This document shows positions 1 through 12,100 of a DNA stretch of 64,000 bases, piece after piece (position 1 is the first letter of the stretch; each line of letters starts with the position of its first letter). A model generated the notes under the pieces. The model was not told where the DNA came from and made no database searches. It worked only from the letters and a program-made list of their open reading frames with translations. A program made the position numbers and the translations under genes. Origin of the DNA: Leucocoprinus leucothites (Eukaryota; Basidiomycota; Agaricomycetes; Agaricales; Agaricaceae). The stretch is taken from positions 806,001 through 870,000 of the forward strand of contig JAACJO010000005.1 in the NCBI GenBank assembly GCA_013368445.1, read 5' to 3'.

Positions 1-2444
1 AAAGTGCCAAAGTCAATTTCAGACCGAAAGAGCCAATGTTGGAACATACTCGAGCAGTGCCTGCAAATGAGGGTAATCATCATCACAATCAAGCTGGCTG
101 AACTTGGTTTCTACCAACTTTCCCTCCACAAAGCCATTCGTACTGCAAACCATACGGGCGTTTCGGACAGACCAGAATGTGTTGGGTTTGAACGTTTTCC
201 CCAGGGCAGCTGCCGCTCCCCAAAGGTTGAAAAGAAGTACGCGGTCATTTAACCCAATCGGACACCAAGGAGCCTGGCAGATTGCAGCTTGGGCATTCTT
301 GGTATAGTCCGTGACGTATAGAGTGTAAACTTCGTTCTCGTTCTCAAAGCCGTTGAGGACCTGCGGTGATACTTTTCAAGTCAAGACTTAAGGAAATTGG
401 GATCAATCTACCTCAAAAGTGCAATCGAGATACCCCTCCGGCTCCACACTTGGTCCTGCATCGCAGAAGAGCCGGTGTTCGCGAGGCTGACGAGACGAAC
501 CAGGAATGGAGAAACTGAGTTGATGAACCTGTCCGGTTGTCTCTGCAGCTAGCGGATTTTTCTCCTTCCACCATTCGGCAAGTCGTTTGCAGTAGTGTTC
601 CTCTGCCTCTAACCCTTTCAAAAAGGGAGAAAAACGAAAACCGCCCATCACAAGTTCCCCGCTCTCAGGGGCATCGCCCATGTCAGGCTCAAGTAAGCAC
701 CCTCGGGTGATGGAGTAAGCTGCCCATTGCATCTTGTCGCTGTACCCTACACCAGAGAAACCATTGGTAGTTTGTACCTTGGTGCAATTCAGGATGTGAT
801 ATACACGCATACATTATATTGAAAGATTTGTGCTCACCTTCAGGTTACGGAAAATCAGAATATCACCAGTGTTCGCTTGCGGCAGCCATTCCTTAAACTT
901 TTTTTGAAAAATTACGACGCTTAGGTCGGTGGGAGGATAATCAGGATCCTCAAATGAACTAGGATCCTGTATATGGACAGTGGTCGACCAATCTACTCGC
1001 TGTCAAATAGGGAACACCTTCGCAAAGAGCCAAAACTAACCGCCTTTCGTCGTAATACGAGGTGAATTACGATTTTTGACGATGGCGATGACATGAAATA
1101 GACTGTAGAGCTTCATTTTTGTGATTTCCTTGAGCGAGCTGTAAGTATACTGCGGCTATATCTGCGTGTTTAGGTCTGAGAGGGAAAGGAGAGATATACG
1201 AGAGCTACCTGAGAATATCGCAGCTGTGCCAACCACCCTTCTGGTGTATTTTCGTCAATTTTCCCAAGACCTATCCTCTGGAAAAAGTTCCCTCTGAGCA
1301 TTTATCAACATTGGTGAAGGAGAACGCACCCCCAAGTCGACTACAGCAGGCTTCGCAGGACCAGCAGCAACACTAGAGCCTTGCAGAATACCCGCGTTCG
1401 AAGGTCCAGCTACATTACTTTGCGGAGATTGTTGTGCGAGTGATTGTTTGGCAGCAGAGGCTGCCGCCACCTGAGCAACCTGTTCAGCAACTTGTAGTCG
1501 TTTCTTCTCCCTCTTTGCTTCTTTTTTACTCTTCGGAGGAGCATGCGATCCTTCTGCAGTAGGTAACTGAGGCTGCAAGGATACTGGTTCCAGGACGGTA
1601 GATGTGGCTTCCACAGGTGACTCAAGTTTGACAATAGATTCATCCGCTGGTGTAGACTCTTCCTTGGGAGAAGGCTCCCGAGTCTTATTTGGCTTCGCAT
1701 TCCGCGAAGCCATGGACTGAGCACGCTCACTCGGCGTGAGTTCAACAACTTCAGGTTTCGTGTCCTCTTCCTTAAGAGGACTGACGTTCGATTGGCCCCT
1801 TTGAAGAAGTTCCGACGTTTGTTTCGGAAAGGGGATAGCAGGAGTAGCGAACCAAGGATCTTGAGCTTCTGCAGCTTCGAGTTGCTGAACTTTACAAAAC
1901 ATCAATATACCGATGCTCGAACAACAAATATACTCCACTCACGCTGCCAAGTATTCACAAACCGCGATTCCCCTTTCCTCTTCCGCCTAAACACAACACC
2001 CTCTTTATACACCAATTTCAAAGCCGCAGACTTTGCTCCCTTCGACTGAGCAGAGCTAACCCCATCCAAAGAAACCTGAAGATCATCCATAATCGCAATA
2101 CCACAACCTTGACCCTCCGTCCCTTTCTTCTTCAGAAGCTCAACCCAGTTCCCTTCAAGCGAAACAGAAATCTTGTGCTTCTTATCCGAGATACAACAAC
2201 CCGCAACATAATTAAACATCAACTTTTCCGGTACATGGGCCCATACCATGTCCACTCTGCCTGTAAAGTACCCGATAGCGTCGGCGAGACTGGTGACATT
2301 GCAGAAACAGTTGTTGAGCGACTCGTCGTCAAAGATATCGCTAGCGATATTTTTGCGTTGTTTTATGTTTGGGACGTCGTCCTCGCCGCTGTGCTTCCGT
2401 TTCATGGCCGGCGGGGAAAGATTGGATGAGGGGGATATGTCCAA
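1..2444 (-). CDS. POT1: Pot1-type telomeric single-strand DNA-binding protein (3' end beyond window)
   Basis: Protects telomere ends by binding the G-rich single strand. After several introns the reading continues through RVDWSTTVHIQDPS, then DILIFRNLK, then VQTTNGFSGVGYSDKMQW (about 1,000 down to 700), which is the pattern of the Pot1/Cdc13 OB-fold (Telo_bind). Further exons (360-1), such as VYTLYVTDYTKN, look like a second OB fold and run off the left edge. Before the Telo_bind region lie an N-terminal domain of about 170 residues (2,444-1,945) and a Ser/Pro/Ala/Lys-rich linker (1,890-1,335). Clear introns are at about 1,941 and 1,330 (GTGCGT...CCAG). The start could also be the ATG at 2,405, just before the basic MKRKHSG stretch. 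The next gene's stop lies only about 130 bp upstream, on the same strand. The family call is firm; the nature of the N-terminal domain is inference. Confidence 0.85.
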
Positions 2445-2572
2445 GGTCGGTCAAGCGCCCCTAACGCGACGCGCTAAACCCTAAAACCACGTGGCTAGCA
2501 TTTAATGAGTATTTACACTTGTTGACGTGTTCGCTCAATGCGACAGAAATTCGAGGTAAGTAATCTAATTAC

Positions 2573-4735
2573 TTAGAGCAGAATCCCTACACATAAAAAT
2601 ACGAACAAGCCACAAATTAAACAGAGTCCAGAAATGCGCGTCCTTGGGATAGCAGAATTAGGGTTATCACTTCCCGGAAGCCGAGCAGCAGTAGTCACAT
2701 TCGACTCCGTAGGCGGTGTATACGTCGTCCCAGGACCCAAAAAGTACGTCTGCTGAAAATCAACAGTATACGTGGTATCATCCACAACAGCATGCACATC
2801 CACTGTTAATTGAAGTCCGACCGATGAAAGAGAGGTGGTATAGAAGTTATAACCTTGAATAGGAGTGAGTGTGGAATTAGGTTTAAGATCTTGAGTTATG
2901 TCAAGGATGGGCCCATGTTTGGGTATTGCACTGTCGAAACCGGTCATGTAGACTCGGGAGGGTGAGGTGTCATTGCGGACCTAATAAAATCAACATTAAA
3001 AGGTCATAAAAAGAGGGAAGACGCGATACTTACCGCAGCGACAATATGATAAACCTTGCTCGTCTCGTCATTCCCTTCAAAATCCAACTGACTCAACATA
3101 GGGACATACAAAACCCTATCCTGATCCACCCGATACCCAGCACCCCCATTATCAATAGTAGCTGCCGGCGTTGACCCATCATGCTCGTCATTCTCGAACC
3201 AAAACGTCGAGATAGACTTTGCAGGATCAATCTTGACGACAAAATGATAATTGACAAAGTAGAACCCTAATCGTTGGGTTAGAGGTGAGATTTCAGGGGG
3301 ATCTTGGCTGTGCTGTGCTGAGAGAGCGACGTTGCTTTGGCCAGATGAACAATCCTTGTTGTCCCCATTTTTATCACACCAGAACATTCGGACTATTCTG
3401 GTTTTGCTGGGAGTTGTGTCGACAGGTTGAGTGAGCTAAGACAAACCGGGTGAGCGATATGCAGGGTATAGATTTCGGATTGGACGTACTCGGAGTGACG
3501 CCTTGAAGATTAACTCCCCGCGTTCAAGCATCAACTGGACATTAGACACTTTCTCGTGCAACAGTGTGATCTCGTCGGTCAAGGTGACAGTTGAAGGGAC
3601 CGTGTTCAGCATTCTCTCAATGAGAGTCTGACATGTGCTTGTATATGTATCAGAAGAAGATAGACTGCAGAGAGGAGTCGATCAGTATTGGACTCTAGGC
3701 GAAAAATAGGAACACACCTCTTCATCGTAGCATTATTATCACTCGAAAATATCCTCAAATCCGACGCAAATGTCCCATTACCATTAACCACAAGCGGATT
3801 CTTCGTGCTCCCATCCAAATAATGCTGCACCCTACACACACACCACACACCCAAAAAACATCAGTGAAAAAAAAAACACCCTAAGGCTCAAACACTCACA
3901 CCACATTATCATACTCATCCGACGTATCAAATTCCACTACCACCGGCTTCCCCGCCTCTCCTCCAGTCCCAGGGGCCACAATCCCCGGGAAATCCGAACT
4001 CCTAACACCACCCAACGTATGCCCACACGCCACCAACGCAATCATCTCACTCTGCGTAAACCCCTGTTTCCTAAACCTTTCAGTATGAATCTGTAAATCC
4101 TCTTGAGGCTGTGGAACACCATAAGGTCCTGCAACAACCGCGTCGCTACGCCCACCGCGGAAGGGAATTAAAGGACCACCGCAGGATGCAATTGCAAATG
4201 TTGAAGCAACTGCTATAACATCCGAGCCTGGCAATGTTAAGATATGTGAGTACGAGGAAAGGATGAGTACGGAGAACGGACATACGAGAGATGTATTTAT
4301 TCGAGAACGACTCAAAATCAGCCAAACTCGCATTCATCCCCTGCCCAAAATTCTAAAATCCATAAATAAATGAACAAATAATCCCCCCAATCAATACCCA
4401 CTCACCTCCTCCCTATCCAACTCAAACGCAATCGACGCATCCAACCCACCAGTCCCAGCATCTACATCATGCGTCGCAACATCATGATACGCCAACCTCA
4501 ACCACTCCGCTCCCACAGACGCGCCCGTGTCCGATCTTCGTTTACAAGGATGCTGCAACGAAGCCATATTCGACCCATCGGACCTTCTTCCTTCATACAA
4601 GAACGTTTCAAGCGCGTCATACTGCGGTGAAGGCCATTGGTAGCCTTTAGCATAAGGGAAAGATTGACAGGAGAAGAGGACGAGGAGGAGCGGGAAAAGG
4701 GGTGTGTGCTGTTGATGCTTTGGGCGGTGCCGCAT
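2573..4735 (-). CDS. Secreted haem peroxidase with C-terminal hydrophobic anchor
   Basis: Member of the plant/fungal/bacterial haem peroxidase superfamily. The distal haem side is seen in EWLRLAYHDV (Arg and His, about 4,490) and the proximal His in ALVACGHTLGG (about 4,030). The N-terminus MRHRPKHQQHTPLFPLLLVL reads as a signal peptide, and the last 20 residues (RISGLCLICGLFVFLCVGIL) are hydrophobic and end at the stop, which suggests GPI attachment or a membrane tail. The C-terminal half (about 3,400-2,573) is a long non-peroxidase extracellular region of unknown fold. Five or more short introns interrupt the gene. An ATG at 4,780 would add 15 residues ahead of the signal peptide, so I prefer 4,735. 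I do not see enough to assign it to the lignin- or manganese-peroxidase subclasses; it is more like the less studied anchored haem peroxidases of fungi. Confidence 0.75.
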
Positions 4736-5040
4736 AATGATTTGTGGAAGAGGAAAGGGAAGGTGTTTAAGGAGAGACAAGGGTTAGAGGGCTACGAGGT
4801 GGAAGAGAACATATAGTTCGGCAGAGGACAAGCATTTCCGCAAAGGACTCTAGGGAGGATCAAGTCAGGAGAGCGTTTGCCGTGTTTGATGGCTTGGCAT
4901 TCGTCATCCAAATGAGGCTATCACCTCCTCACTGGTCAGAACACAGTTGAATGTAATTCAACCACACCGAGATAATGATTAAGCATTATAACGTTACAAA
5001 ACTTGAAACCCTCTAACTAAAGGGTAATATGCGATGGGTA
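4736..5040. other. Intergenic: peroxidase promoter and 3' side of the E1-beta gene
   Basis: About 300 bp without a gene. It holds the upstream region of the peroxidase gene and the 3' untranslated side of the branched-chain dehydrogenase gene, both on the minus strand. I see no repeat or RNA gene in it. Confidence 0.5.
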
Positions 5041-6762
5041 TCAGTATGACAATGTCTCCATAATAGCGTCCAGGATGCGAATAGAATCTGGCATATGGAA
5101 TTTCTCATATTGCAGAGCATTTGGAAGACTAGACAAAATTCCACCACATCAGCAAAAACTCAGCAGAACAAAAAAGAAAAAAAGCACGTACTCCCATCCA
5201 GTAACCCTCCTAACTGGTGCGTTCAACTTCAAGAAACACCTCTTCTGAACCTCGGCACTAATTTCTGCGCCAACGCCAGCAGTCATCCCAGCCTCATGTA
5301 CAATTACCAATCTGCCCGTCCTCTGCACACTCTCAACAACATGTTCGACATCCCAAGGCAAAATACTCCTTAAATCTATCAATTCTACTTTCGCTTGTCT
5401 TAAAGACTGAGGAACGAGGGAGTCCAGAGAGGGAGGAGGATTTTGCAGCATCTTGATGGCGTTGTCAGAGTTGTAGATGGGAGTACCCCATGTAAGGACG
5501 GTGAGATCGGATCCTGGGAGGAGAGTTTCGGCTTTGCCAATTGGGAGGGTAAAGTCGTCTACAGGAACTTGTTCGACTGGGGAGAGAATGAGTGATGTGT
5601 GACAGGTGAATTTAGTGGTGGAGTACGTACCTGCTGAACGGTAGAGGATTTTTGGTTCCATGAATATGACCGGGTTGGGGTCGCGGATTGAGCCTAGGAG
5701 AAGACCCTTGGCTTGAAGTGGAGATCGGGGAATAACAATCTATATAGGATAATTGAAATTGGGAGATCAAACAAGTGAGGTGAATGCCTACCTTTAGACC
5801 TGGTGCACCCATGAAGAAACCTTCCGGAGATTGAGAATGGTATAAACCACCATGGCCCTAGTTCAGTGAGCTTCAGTTAATAACACGGACACAATAATGA
5901 TACGCACAACAGACATGGTTGGCGTCCGAATCGTCAAACCGCCAACATCGAACGAACCACCGGACCTATACCGGATCTTGGCCGCTTCATTAACGAGCTA
6001 ATTTCAGGGCGCTTTAAGTATACATTCCAACAACTGGTCAACACGCCCACAGTACCTGGTCGAATGCTGGATATATATAATCTGCAAACTGGATTTCTGC
6101 GATTGCAGTGTGGCCCATCATGGCGAGACCAATACCAAAGCCCGCGATGCCCTGCTCTGTCAGGGGCGTATTGAAGACGCGTTCGCGACCTGGGTCCGTT
6201 GAGAACCGTCATGGTTCAAGTATTCGCGTAGAGAACATACCAAACTCCTCCGCAAGACCCTGAAAAGAGTGTGTGAGCGGGGACATTAAATGAATGACAT
6301 CAGTAGTGTACCGACCATTGTGCATCGAAAGACACCACCAAAAGCGACATCTTCTCCAAAGACAACGGCATTATCATCCTTGTTCAATGCAATACTAGAC
6401 GCGATAAACAACTGGTTTGCCTGTGGTTGACCGACACGGATCTTACCTCATTGCGTCGCGAACAGCCTGGTAAGTGTTCATCTTGCGAGTTTCGCGGCCA
6501 CCGACAAGACCACCGGCATGCTCGTCGACCCAAGTAATACCCGAGGTTCTCAGTGCAGAATCTCTGGTTGACCTGAGGAGCTTGGATTCTGCAATGAGAG
6601 GTGCATGACCACCAGCGGGAGGAGGGTCGACCTTGGTGGAGTTGCGGCGTACCTGGAATGAGATGAGCACGATACTGAAGGTAGACAAGGACGAAAGCTT
6701 ACTAGGATGGGAGGGATACGCGCTGCAGGTAGGCTACGGAGAGAGATTGTGGTGGCAAGCAT
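5041..6762 (-). CDS. BCKDHB: Branched-chain 2-oxoacid dehydrogenase E1 beta subunit, mitochondrial
   Basis: Beta subunit of the thiamine-diphosphate decarboxylase (E1) of the branched-chain 2-oxoacid dehydrogenase complex, which degrades Leu, Ile and Val in the mitochondrial matrix. The start [20 protein letters not shown] is a typical targeting peptide. Later exons read [73 protein letters not shown] and the C-terminal transketolase-like domain ([25 protein letters not shown]), ending in an exon that reads [19 protein letters not shown] before TGA at 5,041. At least seven short introns. The ATG is about 76 bp from the ATG of creC on the other strand, so the two genes must share a very short promoter region. 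Confidence 0.93.
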
Positions 6763-6838
6763 TAGAGAGAGTTGTGGGTAAGATCCGGGGATTCATAGTA
6801 AGAAGTCAAGATCAAAGCTCTCCCTGTGCCATCATATC
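6763..6838. promoter_or_regulatory. Very short head-to-head spacer between E1-beta and creC
   Basis: Only 76 bp separate the two start codons, so the 5' untranslated regions and core promoters of both genes must overlap here or extend into the neighbouring coding sequence. No specific factor site is recognised. Confidence 0.45.
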
Positions 6839-8830
6839 ATGGAAAACGAAGCGACGTTTGTCGCCCCAGAAGGCGTTTACTCCCTTACAGACGAACACAA
6901 GCCTGCTCTCGCTCAGGCAAACTCTACTCCTCTTCTCTACCCAACCCGCGTCTCTGCAACCCTCATCTCTCCAGCAGCCAAGGATGCGAAGAAGGACGAT
7001 GGTCACTCTCTCTCAAGCAGCGACACCCCCGACGAGAATGACCCACCCACACCTTCTCTTCCAGAACAACAGTCCATCTTCTCCCCCACCGCCCGACCGA
7101 GGAAGAAGGCTGGTGCACGCCCAAAGCACAACATGCGTACCACCTCCTCCACCTTTGTCACCCGTATTCAGACCGGCGAGGGCTGGTCAAAGACTCTCCA
7201 ATCCAAGCAGGGCGATCTTACTCTCCTCTGTTATAATGTCGCAAAGACTTTCCTTCTCGTCGAGGCTGGCTCCAAGGCAAAGGTATGCCCGGCGCCTCCT
7301 GTTCATAGCTCACCCACTTAGGCGGCTTTAGGAACCCCTTGCGCGCATTGTATTCTCTGCGTACCCGACTTGCCACGACATAAACCAATCCACTGCTTCA
7401 GGTGAACACCTCGACGTCATCATTGGCTTTAACACCGGTGATCTCGTCTGGCTCGGTGCGTCTAATCTCATTCAGACCTTCTTACAAGCTCATCCTTCAT
7501 AGATCCCATCACCTCACGCTACGCCCGTTTAAATAAACAAGGTTGCATATCAAACTCTCCGTGTACGGCAATACGCTGGGTGCCTGCATCTACGACCCTC
7601 TTCCTTGTATCCCATGCAGATGGCACAATCGTCGTGTACGACAAAGAGCGCGATGACGGCTCCTTTTCCCCGCAAGACCCTAACAGCGGACAGTCGGATA
7701 TCAACGGGACACCCATCTCCGAAGAAGCTGCGACGCAATTGCAGCGCGACTGGGACCCTACAGATAACATATTTGTCACCATGCCCCCTTGGCATCCAGT
7801 CACGACCAACGGTACCAACTTGAATGTACCAGGAAAATCCGACAAGGAAAAGGTGGTAAAGAACCCAGTCAGCCATTGGCGGATATCCCGCAAAGCCGTA
7901 GTAGGTAAGTGACTAGCCATGTCCAACTGTCAAACAAATTGTTCAATCGGCTACAGATTTTGTATTCTCGCCCGACGTAAAATATGTCGCCGCAATCTCG
8001 GAAGACGGCTGTCTACGAATCATCGATGCTCTAGCAGAACAGTACGCGCCCTGTTCTTGCTCTCACACTCAATCTAACCCCACTCAGACTAGTTGACTGT
8101 TACGCTTCCTACTTTGGCGCACTGACAAGCGTGGCGTGGTCACCAGACGGTCGGTTCGTGGTCACTGGTGGCCAAGATGACCTCATCACTATCTTTTCGC
8201 CCTGGGAACAGCGAGTTGTGGCCAGATGTCAAGGTCATTCGTCGTTTGTTTCTGGTGTGGCATTTGATGACTTGCGCTGTGACGGGCGAACGTATCGGTT
8301 TGGAAGTGTGGGAGAGGATAACAAGTTGATCTTGGTACGTATCTATCTTTATCCAACATAATATTGACTCACGGATGGTACATTCTAGTGGGACTTTTCC
8401 AGCGGTGCTCTACACAGACCAAAATTCCAGGTATGCAGCACTACACCGCGCCAAATATTAAACAACTCATTTTTAATGATACTCAGGCAACACACCATCA
8501 ACGCATGTCAATGTCATCAACCATCTCCCTCGCATTCCGTGGTTCCAAATCTGCATCATACCTCCCCTCTGGGATCCCACCAAACCTCCAAAGTTCAGAA
8601 CTTACACATTCTCCGCGATACCACCCCGCTCCTTCTCGTAACGAAATTGCCATCGTGCAACCCGTACTTGTACGTTCACATACACTACTCGCCTATGTTC
8701 AAACTGATGTTGGTTGTTTTCTTAGGTGAAACCAATAGACTGCGATCTCTTAACCGACGTTACTTTCCTTCCTAGAGTAGTCATTACAGCTACTAAAACT
8801 GGCATATCAAATTATGGGTTAGACCTTTGA
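6839..8830 (+). CDS. creC: CreC/WDR20-type WD40 protein, with apparent 3' frameshift
   Basis: WD40 partner of the CreB deubiquitinase in carbon catabolite repression (WDR20 in animals). After a low-complexity N-terminus the exons read [129 protein letters not shown] and [15 protein letters not shown], in the family's order. The ATG at 6,839 opens the long first exon. In the last exon the frame runs through VVITATKTG and then gives ISNYGLDL and a stop at 8,830. One base over, the sequence reads [12 protein letters not shown] and stops at 8,898, which is the conserved family end (GHIKLWVRP). A one-base loss near 8,805 is therefore likely: a real C-terminal truncation or a sequence error. The 3' half from 7,941 is repeated as a broken fragment at 14,275. 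Confidence 0.87.
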
Positions 8831-9164
8831 ATTTGAGAAAGTCGACAGTGACGAGAGGAAATTCCTTATTACCCGATGTACAAAACTTGATTTCATAGTC
8901 GGGCTGGCTCCCTTGTTTTTCTTTGGTTATTTATTTTGTACGGATAGAAAAGACGGTGGGCGGCGCTGTATTGTGGTATTTTGATTTTCTGTACGTAAGT
9001 TATAGATGTAGAACCGTGGAGGATAGACAGCACTACATAGTGTTTCTCATTTTCCTACGATGATAGCCTCGCTGGAACTATTTACTAGCAACTAAGAGAT
9101 AAATCCGCAGGAGAGCCGTATTCTACATGCTAGCTTTTTCACAGCTGCATTCAAGGTATAACGA

Positions 9165-12100
9165 TCAAGATGGCAGTTGAACCATTGAATTGAACAGATC
9201 AACGAAATCGGACTCGTCGTCCACCTCGGAAGGAACCACCTTTTTCTGTCGAGAGAAAGAATGAGACCACGACAACACGGAAAGAAATTTCAGCCCCACC
9301 TGAAGTATATCCAAAAGCTCTCCTACGCGATTCAAGTCAATTTCAGGATTGGCTCTCAGCTTCGATATTTCAGTCCCAAGAACTGCCTTTGCTGCCGGAC
9401 GGTCGTCCCAGACTTTCATATCGATAATCAGCTCCTGAACAGCTGATGTACTCAGTCTGTCCTCAGGTTCAGGTGCGCAGCACTTTGTGATCAAGCCCCA
9501 AGCCTGGTCGTCAATCTCGTCCCAGTCATCGTCTTCGTCGTCATCCCAATCATCGTCACTTCTCTCAGCAGGGTTGACAGAACCAGGTCGTCTTGGAACC
9601 TCCTTTCGTGCCAACGCAGCCGATACTTGGACATTTTGCGCATATTGATAATATGGAACTTGTCGGGAGAGTGTCTTGTGCAAAAGGTTAGGTTTTTACA
9701 AGACGCCATCATGCTGCACACGCACCTCATAACATAGACAGCCAAAGGACCATATGTCACGTTCCTTGGTAGATGCTCCACTACTCAAAACAACCTCCGG
9801 TGCCGCAAACCGAAGGGTGGTCGGAACAAGTGAGGCGGTTGCGGCAGCAGTGACCGTTGTAATATGCGTCGTCCCAAAATCTGTGATCAAGCACCGACCT
9901 TCGTTCGAGATTAAGACGTTTTCCTTTCACAGCCCACACGGGTTAGTTATCGGACAACTATTCAAATTACGAGAGAAGTACCCCTTTCAAATCACCGTGT
10001 AAAATCCCCAAGCCATGCAAATAGTGTAGGCCCTCGGCAACATCAAGAATCTATCAACGGCTGAGAACTCTGGTCCTCCTGAGCCTCACAACTGAAAACA
10101 CGCACCAATGATAGTCGAGATTTCTGAGGGAGGCGAGGTGCGTAGATACGCATATTCCCATTTTTCATGAACGGAGAAACTAAGCATATCCGCTGAGAGT
10201 TGTTTACATTCTCGAGTAATACTCCACAAAATGGTAAAATGTTTCGGTGTGACGCATGTGCCCAAAGGATCAGCTCCCTGATCCATGGCTACTTGCATAA
10301 ATTGTGTAAGGTCAGGTTGATATACAAATTCCAAGCACGCACCGTCAAAGCCTTAGGATCGACTTGCGCCATCACCTTGACACACACATTAATGTCAGTA
10401 GCTCGATGCACGGCCCCATATCCTCCTTCGGCCATTGGTTGTGCACTATATTTGATACCTTTGAGCTCATAGCGCTGGGGGAAAATATGCGTTGACGATG
10501 TGATTCTCGAAAGTAATGCCAGGACGCGATTTTGCTCCTCGGCTATTGAGAGATGATCTTTAAGCGCCTGGATTTTAGGAGATGAGGAGTGATAGGTCAA
10601 TGGGATGAGTGGATCGTACCAGATCTAGAAAGTCCACTAGAGTCCGAATATCATCAGATGCAAGATCCGTCGTCGCACTTGTTACGTCTTTAATGTGATT
10701 TTGTAAAAGCTTGGAGAGTGGGCTTCGGAGGAGTTCAACCTTCGGGAGAAATCATGCTATCACGTATAATAAGTCGAATATATCGTCCTGCTCACTTGAA
10801 TTTTGCCGAGAAGGGATTCCATATGATGGAAGTCTACATTCGGACGAGATCTCATGGCAAAAATGCTGTTTTCGGGCGAGCCTTTAACCGGTGTACGATT
10901 GTCTTCCACCTCCCATTTCTGTATCGATTCTTTCACTTCCAATGCTGTCGGACGATCACTGCGTTCAAGCCTGCAGCATCGTGTGATCAGATCCCACGCC
11001 TGATCGTCAATTTCGTCTATGTCGTTATCTGTGCTGTCGGGTCTCTTCGGAAGCTCGCCTCGAGATATGGCTGATCTTATTTCATCGTATTCCTCAAGCT
11101 GGTGATACGGCTCCTTCCGCGAGAGTACCTTCGGTTATTTGTTTATCAAGGTATACTGATAAGGGAATTGAAGGAAAGCAATTACCACATAGCAGAAGCA
11201 GCCAAATGACCAGATATCATCCGAGAGTCTGGAATTATCGCCTGGTGGGAGGAAGCGAACCTCACGTGTTGGCGGAACTTCTTTTGCAAAGAGCCAAGTA
11301 GAATTGAAAACTGCAAGAACTGCTTGACCGTTGTCTGATATCACGACATCTCCCTGCAAGAGGTCAGATGGACACGTTACTGAAGTGCAAAGGAGTTTAC
11401 TTTGTTGACATAGCAGAATTCAATGCCTCGATCGTGCAAGTAGGCCATCCCATTTACGACATCGGAAATCTACATATATTTCTTTCGAATTTTGTTGCAG
11501 TTGAGAGGCGGTGCATCGCGTACCAGGGGTAATCGATATTTTTGTGGGAGGGTTGGTGCGTAGTCTTCCAGGAGACCGTTTACCCAATGGGAAGTGATCA
11601 CGCAAAGCCGTGGGGATTCACCGGCGCCTTCGTGAAATACTCCATAAAATGGTATGATATTTGGGTGCGACGTATGAAACCAGTTTGGTAGCAGCGCGAG
11701 AAAGCCCTGCATGTATTCAGCCTAAGCTCGCGCGCATAAGATGTGTCATTGAGTCAAGCATACCTTTGTACGCCACGTACTTGTGACTGCGTTGACGCGT
11801 ATATTCAGGCCTCGTCCCTTGTATGCCTTGGCGTCAGGGCCTTCAGAGATAGGTATAGGGTCATATTGTATGCCGGTGAGTTTGTATCGATGGGGGAGAA
11901 CGTGAGTAGACAACATAATACTAGAGAGCAATGACACAAATGATACTCTGCTTTCAAATTCGATCGGGAGATCTTCGAGGAGCTCGGGTGATCAAAGGTG
12001 AGAGGTCTATAGGATAAGAGTTTCTAGTGGTGGCTCACCAGGTCCAAAAAGTCTACAAATATCTGAGTGTCATTGGGGCCGAGCTTTTTTGCAGCTGCTG

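Noticed and set aside
6633..7331. Open frame of 232 codons on the plus strand
   Set aside because: Overlaps the first exons of E1-beta and creC in the wrong frame; Ser/Pro-rich shadow only.
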